In this document: positions 1-4,444 of the stretch, one piece after another
Layout: each line of letters begins with the position of its first letter
Numbering within the stretch: the first letter of the stretch is position 1
Assembly: GCA_030039525.1 (NCBI GenBank)
Contig: JASHVI010000231.1
Coordinates: forward strand, 1-5,787
DNA length: 5,787 bases
Direction of reading: 5' to 3'
From: Thermoplasmata archaeon
GTDB taxonomy: Archaea > Thermoplasmatota > Thermoplasmata > Lutacidiplasmatales > UBA184
The notes under the pieces: model-generated
Seen by the model: the letters and a program-made list of their open reading frames with translations, nothing else
What the model was told of the DNA's origin: nothing
Databases searched by the model: none
Translations under genes and position numbers: made by a program

Positions 1-111
1 CCGGTGGCGCGGGGCCTGCTCGGCCGCGGGGGCGCCCCCGGACCGACCGGGGTCGAGGAGCGGATCGGGCGGCTCCTGGTCCACGCCGAGGAATGCCCCG
101 GACTGGACTGA
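1..111 (+). CDS. probable 3' end of an upstream protein-coding gene (partial)
   Basis: Reading from base 1 gives 36 sense codons and then TGA at 109-111. The third codon positions are almost all G or C, as in the other genes here. The peptide ends in a charged, helix-like stretch (VEERIGRLLVHAEECPGLD). If real, it overlaps the ATG of the next + strand gene at 93 by 19 bases, which is common in tightly packed archaeal operons. No A/T-rich promoter-like island precedes that next gene, which also fits co-transcription from upstream. The caveats are that frame 2 and the minus-strand frames are open here too, the fragment is very short, and no family can be recognised. The start lies outside the window. 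Confidence 0.4.
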   Translation, partial: PVARGLLGRGGAPGPTGVEERIGRLLVHAEECPGLD

Positions 112-950
112 CCCGCCGGTCCCCGGCGGGTGGCGGCTCCCGGATCGTCGTCCTCGTCGCCGCCGGGCTCCTCGCCCTGCTCGGCCCGGCGCCGGCGGGG
201 CTCTCCTCCGGCGCCGCCCCGCGGGCCCTCGGGGCGCCGATCCCCGTCGGCCTCGACGGGGGCTTCCTCGGGAACCTCACGGGACCCTCCCTGGTGTCGG
301 GCGCCTCCGGGACCCTCTCGTTCTCGGTGTCGGACCCGCTCTCCGAGCCGCTCGGGAACCTCTCGCTCGTCCTCGCGATCTACGGCTTCGCGAGCGGGCT
401 CTCGACTCCGGCCACCTCGCCGTCGCCCGCCGGGCTCGGTCTCTGTCCCGCCGGGTGCCCGTCGGGGCCCGACGGGTCGGCCACCCTCTCCCTGGCCGCG
501 CTCGCGCCGTCCGGCTCCGAGCGCGGCGCGGTCGACGTGGTCTCGGGCGGCGGCGCCTCGCCCGGCACGTACCTCGTCGAGACGGCGCTGTCGTTCACCG
601 CCGGCGGCTCGGAGTACCGGTTCGAGTCCCGGCACCACTTCTCGAACGCCACCTGGACCGCGGCGACGCTGCCGAACGGCCCGGACGGCGCGCCCGGGCT
701 GAACCTGACCGTCCTCGGGGTCGACGGGGTGACCCCCGAGACCTCGATCTCCGTGACCGCGCCGGACGCGGGGCTGCCGATCTACGCCCTCGCCGGGGCG
801 GGCATCGTCCTCGTCGCCGTCGGCGCCTACGTCGTCTGGCGGCGCGGCCCGGGCTCCAGCGAGGGGACCGTGGCGGGGGCCGATCCCCAGAGCGCGCCGA
901 GCGCCATCGGGAAGAACCGCACGAGCGACGGGGAGCGCAGCAGCAGCTGA
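93..950 (+). CDS. secreted, C-terminally membrane-anchored surface protein, function unknown
   Basis: This 285-residue protein is not a family I recognise. Residues 1-17 are basic and are followed by a hydrophobic signal-peptide core at about 18-36 (IVVLVAAGLLALLGPAPAG). The middle, about 48-225, is rich in Gly, Ser, Thr, Pro and Ala with alternating hydrophobics, suggesting beta-sandwich folding outside the cell. It has N-glycosylation sequons (N61-L-T, N89-L-S, and later NAT and NLT) and a close cysteine pair (LCPAGCP) that could form a disulfide. A transmembrane helix at about 230-248 ends in WRR, followed by a polar tail of about 36 residues, probably cytoplasmic. The ATG at 93 is chosen because it immediately precedes the signal peptide; a weak GAGGA lies directly before it. 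The last 124 bases run antisense to the flavoprotein reductase gene. An S-layer-associated, adhesin or carrier role is possible but unproven. Confidence 0.78.
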   Translation: MPRTGLTRRSPAGGGSRIVVLVAAGLLALLGPAPAGLSSGAAPRALGAPIPVGLDGGFLGNLTGPSLVSGASGTLSFSVSDPLSEPLGNLSLVLAIYGFASGLSTPATSPSPAGLGLCPAGCPSGPDGSATLSLAALAPSGSERGAVDVVSGGGASPGTYLVETALSFTAGGSEYRFESRHHFSNATWTAATLPNGPDGAPGLNLTVLGVDGVTPETSISVTAPDAGLPIYALAGAGIVLVAVGAYVVWRRGPGSSEGTVAGADPQSAPSAIGKNRTSDGERSSS

Positions 951-2077
951 CGGGCGACGTGCGAGGGGAAGTCGATGTCGCCGAAGGCGACGATCGCCCC
1001 CTGCAGCTCGGCGTTCGCGAGCGCCGCGACGAGCCGGTCGAGGTCCGGGTCCCGCATCTTCAGGAGGATCCGCCGGAGGTAGAGGGCCCGATCGAACTCC
1101 GCCTCCAGCTCGGACCGCCAGGCGACGTCGTAGGCGCCGAGGCGGCCCGCGCTGAGGTCGTTCGCGCGGAGCGCCCCGTCGGCCGTCTCCGCGAGGAACT
1201 GGGCGCACCGCATCCCGGTGAAGATCCCGCCGCCGGAGAGCGGCTTCACCTGGGCCGCGGCGTCGCCCACGAGGAGGACCCGGTCGCCGGCGCACCGGGG
1301 GACCCGTCCGATGGGGATGCCGGAGACGAGGAAGCGGCTCGGCTCCTTCAGGCGCTTCCCCCAGCGGCGCTCCAGCGCGGCCCGAAGCCGGTCGAGGAAG
1401 GAGCGGGCGGTCTCCGGCCCGGGGGTGATCGCCACCCCGACGCGGGCCCCCCCCGAGCCGTCGGGGATCCACCAGCCGAAGAGCCCCGGGGAGATCCGCC
1501 GGCCGAGGAAGACCTCGACCTGGTCGGCGTCGCCCGGGCTCTCCGGAAACTCCGCCTCGACGGCGGGCAGGATCTCGACGGGACGGCGCAGCCGGAAGGC
1601 GCGGGCCACGGCGCTCGCGACCCCGTCGGCCCCCACGACGAGCCGGGCGCTCACCTCGGAGCGCCGCCCGTCGGACGACACCACCCGCGCCGTCACCGAG
1701 CCGTTCCGGGCGCCCTCCAGGCCGTCGAACTTCTCGCCGGTCGCGAGCGTCGCTCCCGCCCCGACCGCGCGCTCGGCGAGCCGACGATCGAGCGCGGCCC
1801 GGTCGATCACGAAGGCCCGGGGGGCGTCGGCCGCGAACCGGACCGAGTTCATCGAGGGGCCGAAGACGGTGGCGCCCCGCACCGGGCGCCGCACCACCGA
1901 AGGGTCCCCGCCCAGGTCGAAGACGCGGTGCGAGACCAGCCCCGCGCACTGCACCGGCTCGCCGACCTCCGGGTGCTCCTCGAGCATCCGGACCGAGTGG
2001 CCGCGGCGGGCGAGCTCGAAGGCCGCGGTCGACCCGGCCGGCCCGGCACCCACGACGAGGACGTCGACCGACTCCAC
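827..2077 (-). CDS. geranylgeranyl reductase family FAD-dependent oxidoreductase
   Basis: This 416-residue protein belongs to the archaeal geranylgeranyl reductase family, FAD enzymes that saturate isoprenoid double bonds, typically in archaeal membrane lipids. The Rossmann motif GAGPAG is at 10-15 and the acidic ribose-binding end of strand 2 is near E33-E34. A conserved-type cysteine, C44, sits in PVQCAGL. GADG is at 149-152, and the FAD pyrophosphate motif GDAAAQVKPLSGGG is at 271-284. FGWWIP at 200-205 matches the family substrate-site signature (usually YxWxFP) with conservative changes. The frame stays open for 161 codons upstream, but GTG at 2077 is chosen because it places the first beta strand at residue 4 as usual, and the extension would lie antisense to the divergent surface-protein gene. 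A G7 run lies just upstream (2082-2088). Archaea often carry several paralogs, so whether this one reduces digeranylgeranyl lipids, menaquinone tails or something else cannot be decided here. Confidence 0.93.
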   Translation of the reverse strand: MESVDVLVVGAGPAGSTAAFELARRGHSVRMLEEHPEVGEPVQCAGLVSHRVFDLGGDPSVVRRPVRGATVFGPSMNSVRFAADAPRAFVIDRAALDRRLAERAVGAGATLATGEKFDGLEGARNGSVTARVVSSDGRRSEVSARLVVGADGVASAVARAFRLRRPVEILPAVEAEFPESPGDADQVEVFLGRRISPGLFGWWIPDGSGGARVGVAITPGPETARSFLDRLRAALERRWGKRLKEPSRFLVSGIPIGRVPRCAGDRVLLVGDAAAQVKPLSGGGIFTGMRCAQFLAETADGALRANDLSAGRLGAYDVAWRSELEAEFDRALYLRRILLKMRDPDLDRLVAALANAELQGAIVAFGDIDFPSHVARQLLLRSPSLVRFFPMALGALWGSAPATVPSLEPGPRRQTT

Positions 2078-2105
2078 GGCGCCCCCCCGACACGCCGCCC
2101 CTAGA

Positions 2106-2114
2106 GGTTTTAGG
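2106..2114. promoter_or_regulatory. candidate shared TATA element in the divergent spacer
   Basis: The 57-bp spacer between the reductase start (2077, minus) and the surface-protein start (2135, plus) holds an isolated A/T island (TTTTA at 2108-2112) in otherwise GC-rich DNA. Its centre is 25 bases before the + strand GTG and 33 bases before the minus strand GTG. Archaeal TATA boxes normally lie about 25-27 bases before the transcription start. The + strand transcript would therefore be leaderless, and the minus transcript would have a leader of only a few bases. A GGAG at 2113-2116 is too far from the + start to act as a ribosome-binding site. This rests on position and composition only. Confidence 0.5.
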
Positions 2115-2134
2115 AGTTCCGTCTTGCGGCGGCC

Positions 2135-3130
2135 GTGTCCAAGCGGCGCCTGCAGAGCTCCGACGACGAAAAGGAGCCCGAGGAGCTCACGGCGGAGGAG
2201 CGCAAGGCGCTCCGCCGACGCGAGCGGGCCCAGGCGAAGTCCGGGAAGGGCCAGCGGGGCTTCGGCAGCCCGCTGCGCCGCGGGCTGCTCCTCGGGCTCC
2301 CGATCGCCCTCATCGCCGTGATCATCGCCTTCCTGCTGTTCAACCCGTTCGGCATCGCCTCGCCGTGCCTCACCCTCAGCACCCCGAACGGTCCCCCGTA
2401 CTACCCGCCCGCCGGCACGACCAACTTCAACGGCACCTGGTGCCCCGCCGCCGCCGGGAACAACCTCATCGACGAGCCCCGGATCTCCATCCAGATCAAC
2501 GGGAGCGAGGTCCCGCTCTCCAACGGCATCGGGGTGAACAGCACCTACACCTCCGCCCACTACACGTGTACGTTACCGGTCTCCACCCCGACGACGGCCG
2601 GGACGCTCCCGGAAGGGGTGTTCGTGATCGCCTCGCCGTGGCTCTTCTCCTACAACCTGAGCTGGTTCTTCCAGGCCTGGGCGGCGACGACCCCGACGAT
2701 CGCCGTCGGCTCGAGCCCGAGCCAGCCGGTCGAGTACACCGCGAACGACCTCCTGGGCTACACCACCTCCTCCACCAAGCACATCACCCTCTTCGTCGAC
2801 GGGGAGCCCAGCTCCGCCGGGCCCTCGCTGGTCCTGCCGACCCTCCCGTACCTCTCCTCGCCCACGCCGACCCCGGGATGCATCTCGTCGGTCTACGGCA
2901 CGGGCCACACGATCGTCCTCACGTACACCGTGGGGGCCGCGACGGTCGGAACCGCCGGGACGAAGGGGGCCGAGGACCTCACCGGGCCCGGCGATCCCCA
3001 GTACGCGCCGCAGCTCTTCGCGGGGCCGATCCCCCGGATGACCCCGGACGTCATGCTCCTCCTCGGGCTCGGCCCGCACGCCTCCGCGACGCTCAGCTTC
3101 GCGGCGATGCGGGTCTTCCCGCTCGCGTAG
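2135..3130 (+). CDS. N-terminally anchored (type II) surface protein, function unknown
   Basis: This 331-residue protein starts with GTG and has no recognised family. Residues 1-49 are highly charged and probably cytoplasmic; 18-35 (LTAEERKALRRRERAQAK) looks helical or coiled-coil. A clean transmembrane helix spans about 50-69, preceded by arginines, so the roughly 260-residue C-terminal part should face outward. That part is rich in Thr, Ser, Pro, Gly and aromatics, with four sequons (N99-G-T, N122-G-S, N135-S-T, N174-L-S) and cysteines at 78, 103, 145 and 249, enough for two disulfides. Beta-rich structure is likely. The gene diverges from the reductase and converges on kae1 with 13 bp between stops. 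It has slightly more A/T-ending codons than its neighbours, including the only sense TTA I found in the called genes. GTG at 2135 is favoured by the A/T island 25 bases upstream. Confidence 0.82.
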   Translation: MSKRRLQSSDDEKEPEELTAEERKALRRRERAQAKSGKGQRGFGSPLRRGLLLGLPIALIAVIIAFLLFNPFGIASPCLTLSTPNGPPYYPPAGTTNFNGTWCPAAAGNNLIDEPRISIQINGSEVPLSNGIGVNSTYTSAHYTCTLPVSTPTTAGTLPEGVFVIASPWLFSYNLSWFFQAWAATTPTIAVGSSPSQPVEYTANDLLGYTTSSTKHITLFVDGEPSSAGPSLVLPTLPYLSSPTPTPGCISSVYGTGHTIVLTYTVGAATVGTAGTKGAEDLTGPGDPQYAPQLFAGPIPRMTPDVMLLLGLGPHASATLSFAAMRVFPLA

Positions 3131-3143
3131 GCCCGGGGCTCCG

Positions 3144-4127
3144 CTAGGACCGCCAGGGCAGCTCGACCTGGTCGGTCCGCTGTCTCGGAAGGACGGCCGA
3201 GTCCTCGACCGCGATCCGCAGCCCCGCCCGGTGGGCGAGGAGCCCGGTCCAGGCGATCATGGCGCCGTTGTCGACGCAGAGCGAGGCCGGCGGGGCGAAG
3301 GAGGAGGTGCCGCGCGCCTCCGCCATCGCGCGGACCATCTCCCGGAGCCGCCCGTTGCAGGCGACCCCGCCGCCGAGCACGACGGCCCCCTGCCCCCGGT
3401 GCGCGAGCGCGCGCTCCGCGATCTCGGTGAGCATCCCGTAGGCGGTGACCTCCACCGAGTAGGCGAGGTCGGGCCGGGCCGCCCCCTTCGCCGCGAGGGC
3501 GAGGCCGGCGGTGAGCATCCCGGAGAAGGCGACGTCCATCCCGTGCACGGAGTACGGCAGCGGGAGGAGCTCGGAGCCCTGCCGGGCCTCCCGCTCGATC
3601 TCCGGGCCGCCGGGGAAGCTCCCCCCGAGCGCGATCCAGAGCTTGTCGAGGAAGTTCCCGATGCCGACGTCGAGGGTCTCCCCGAGCACGCGGTACCGGC
3701 CGGAGCCGTGCGCGATCACCTGCGTGTTCCCCCCGCTCGCGTAGAGGAGCAGGGCGTCGTCGAGCCCGCTCAGCGCCCGCGCGATCTCGACGTGGGCGAC
3801 GCAGTGGTTCACCGGGACGAGGGGCCGCTCCCAGAGCAGGGAGAGGGTCCGCGCGACCGTCGCGCCGGCCCGCAGGCAGGGACCGAGCCCCGGTCCCTGC
3901 GAGAAGGCGACGGCCTCGATCTCGGCCGGGCGGAGGTGGGCCCGGTCGAGCGCCTGTCGGACGAGCCCCGGGAGCACCTCGACGTGGTGGTTCGCGGCCT
4001 CCCGCGGGTGGATCCCCCCGGCCTTCGGACGGTGCATGTCGGAGGCGTTCGAGAGGACCTCGGGTCCCTCGGCGACGATGCCGACGGAGGCGGTGTGGGC
4101 CGTCGACTCGATCCCGAGGACCGGCAC
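3144..4127 (-). CDS. kae1: tRNA N6-threonylcarbamoyladenosine synthase subunit Kae1
   Basis: Kae1 is the catalytic subunit of the cytoplasmic KEOPS complex. It transfers the threonylcarbamoyl group to A37 of ANN-decoding tRNAs (t6A). The 327 residues match archaeal Kae1 end to end: ESTAHT at 7-12, GIHPREAANHH at 38-48, SQGPGLGPCLRAG at 76-88, the metal-binding H108 and H112 in NHCVAH, Y129 in YASGGNT, and D286 in CVDNGAMIAWTG. Also present are GIGNFLDK and PGGPEIE in the nucleotide-site region, AFSGMLT, and the terminal RTDQVELPWR. The length is normal for a stand-alone Kae1. There is no fused Bud32 kinase domain, unlike several euryarchaeal Kae1-Bud32 fusions. The GTG start gives the standard first strand (VLGIES). 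An A/T island centred 26-27 bases upstream and the lack of a Shine-Dalgarno sequence suggest a leaderless transcript. Other KEOPS subunits are not in the window. Confidence 0.97.
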   Translation of the reverse strand: MPVLGIESTAHTASVGIVAEGPEVLSNASDMHRPKAGGIHPREAANHHVEVLPGLVRQALDRAHLRPAEIEAVAFSQGPGLGPCLRAGATVARTLSLLWERPLVPVNHCVAHVEIARALSGLDDALLLYASGGNTQVIAHGSGRYRVLGETLDVGIGNFLDKLWIALGGSFPGGPEIEREARQGSELLPLPYSVHGMDVAFSGMLTAGLALAAKGAARPDLAYSVEVTAYGMLTEIAERALAHRGQGAVVLGGGVACNGRLREMVRAMAEARGTSSFAPPASLCVDNGAMIAWTGLLAHRAGLRIAVEDSAVLPRQRTDQVELPWRS

Positions 4128-4149
4128 GCCCGTCGACCGCCGCGCGAGC

Positions 4150-4157
4150 CCTTAAGC
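4150..4157 (-). promoter_or_regulatory. candidate TATA element for kae1
   Basis: CTTAAG at 4151-4156 is the only A/T-rich spot in the 49-bp gap between the stop of the 75-residue gene and the kae1 GTG at 4127. Its centre lies 26-27 bases before that start codon, the usual distance from an archaeal TATA box to the transcription start. The first transcribed base would then be at or next to the G of GTG. No purine-rich Shine-Dalgarno sequence is seen in between. The hexamer is itself a palindrome, so its direction is inferred only from the gene downstream. Confidence 0.55.
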
Positions 4158-4160
4158 GGC

Positions 4161-4176
4161 GCCGGCCCGGGCCGGC
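4161..4176. repeat. perfect 16-bp GC palindrome between the small gene and kae1
   Basis: GCCGGCCCGGGCCGGC equals its own reverse complement. It starts one base past the stop codon of the 75-residue gene and lies just upstream of the candidate kae1 TATA element. It could be a protein-binding dyad or form a short hairpin in the upstream transcript. There is no loop or T-run, so it is not a classical terminator. In DNA this GC-rich a palindrome of this size is not rare by chance, so the functional claim is weak. Confidence 0.3.
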
Positions 4177-4404
4177 CTACTGCTCGCTCGACTCCAGCCG
4201 GAAGAAGACGCGCTTGCCCCGCAGCGCCTCCTGCAGCCGGTCGCCGAACTCGAGGATCTCCCGGACGTTCGCGGGGCGCTTCCAGTCGTAGACGAAGTCG
4301 TACCCCGACCCGTGGGGCCTCAGCCCGAGGTCCTCGACCACGTCGGCGATGTCCGAGTACGCCGCCCCCTCGCTGTCGAGCTGGAGGAGGAGGAAGGTCT
4401 GCAC
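4177..4404 (-). CDS. 75-residue alpha/beta protein of unknown function between tgtA and kae1
   Basis: I do not recognise a named family. The protein starts with GTG, the only usable start after an in-frame TAA upstream, and ends with TAG. The predicted order is strand (QTFLLLQLD, 2-10), helix (AYSDIADVVEDLG, 15-27), strand (GSGYDFVYDW, 32-41), helix (NVREILEFGDRLQEALRG, 46-63), strand (KRVFFRLES, 64-72). This compact pattern suggests a ferredoxin-like fold. An acidic residue ending strand 1 (D10), the AYSDI helix and the GS-x-Y turn faintly recall VapD/Cas2-type small proteins, but at this length the likeness may be only topological. The clear hydrophobic periodicity, high GC3 and tight fit between two tRNA-modification genes on the same strand support a real gene. 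A tRNA- or RNA-related role is only inferred from neighbours. Confidence 0.68.
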   Translation of the reverse strand: MQTFLLLQLDSEGAAYSDIADVVEDLGLRPHGSGYDFVYDWKRPANVREILEFGDRLQEALRGKRVFFRLESSEQ

Positions 4405-4436
4405 GGCCCCGTCGGCGTCGAGAGGCGGCGCCGCCG

Positions 4437-4444
4437 CTTAAAGG
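4437..4444 (-). promoter_or_regulatory. candidate TATA element for the 75-residue gene, overlapping the tgtA stop
   Basis: On the minus strand the end of tgtA reads CCTTTAAG. It combines the leucine codon CTT and the TAA stop with an A/T island (TTTAA, 4438-4442). Its centre is 36 bases before the GTG at 4404, which would give a leader of roughly 10 bases. A GGGG at about -4 to -7 from the GTG is the only ribosome-binding-like feature. Because the motif is also a stop codon plus its context, it is weaker evidence than the kae1 element. Read-through from tgtA is equally plausible. Confidence 0.38.

Noticed and set aside
93..950. Twin-arginine export signal in the surface protein
   Set aside because: An RR pair occurs at residues 8-9, but the following residues do not match the S/T-RR-x-F-L-K pattern. 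An ordinary Sec-type signal is the simpler reading.
2082..2088. G7 run before the reductase start as a strong ribosome-binding site or a frameshift signal
   Set aside because: A G-only run is not a Shine-Dalgarno core, and the start downstream already gives an intact protein, so no frameshift is needed. It is at most a sequencing-error hotspot.
455..2104. Long + strand open frame of about 549 codons antisense to the reductase
   Set aside because: It is Arg/Gly/Pro/Ala-rich with no recognisable domain, and lies opposite a clearly recognised flavoprotein. High GC removes stop codons from shadow frames.
1218..2321. + strand open frame of about 367 codons over the reductase and the divergent spacer
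   Set aside because: Ser/Arg/Thr-rich shadow translation with no motif; it bridges two unrelated genes and the promoter spacer.
2078..2560. 161-codon in-frame N-terminal extension of the reductase
   Set aside because: The family begins at the Rossmann strand, which starts four residues after the GTG at 2077. The extension has no domain, is antisense to the surface-protein gene and would cross the likely promoter.
4177..4404. Calling the 75-residue gene a Cas2 and the area a CRISPR locus
   Set aside because: There is no repeat array, no Cas1 or other cas gene, and the protein is shorter than typical Cas2. The likeness is only in fold pattern.
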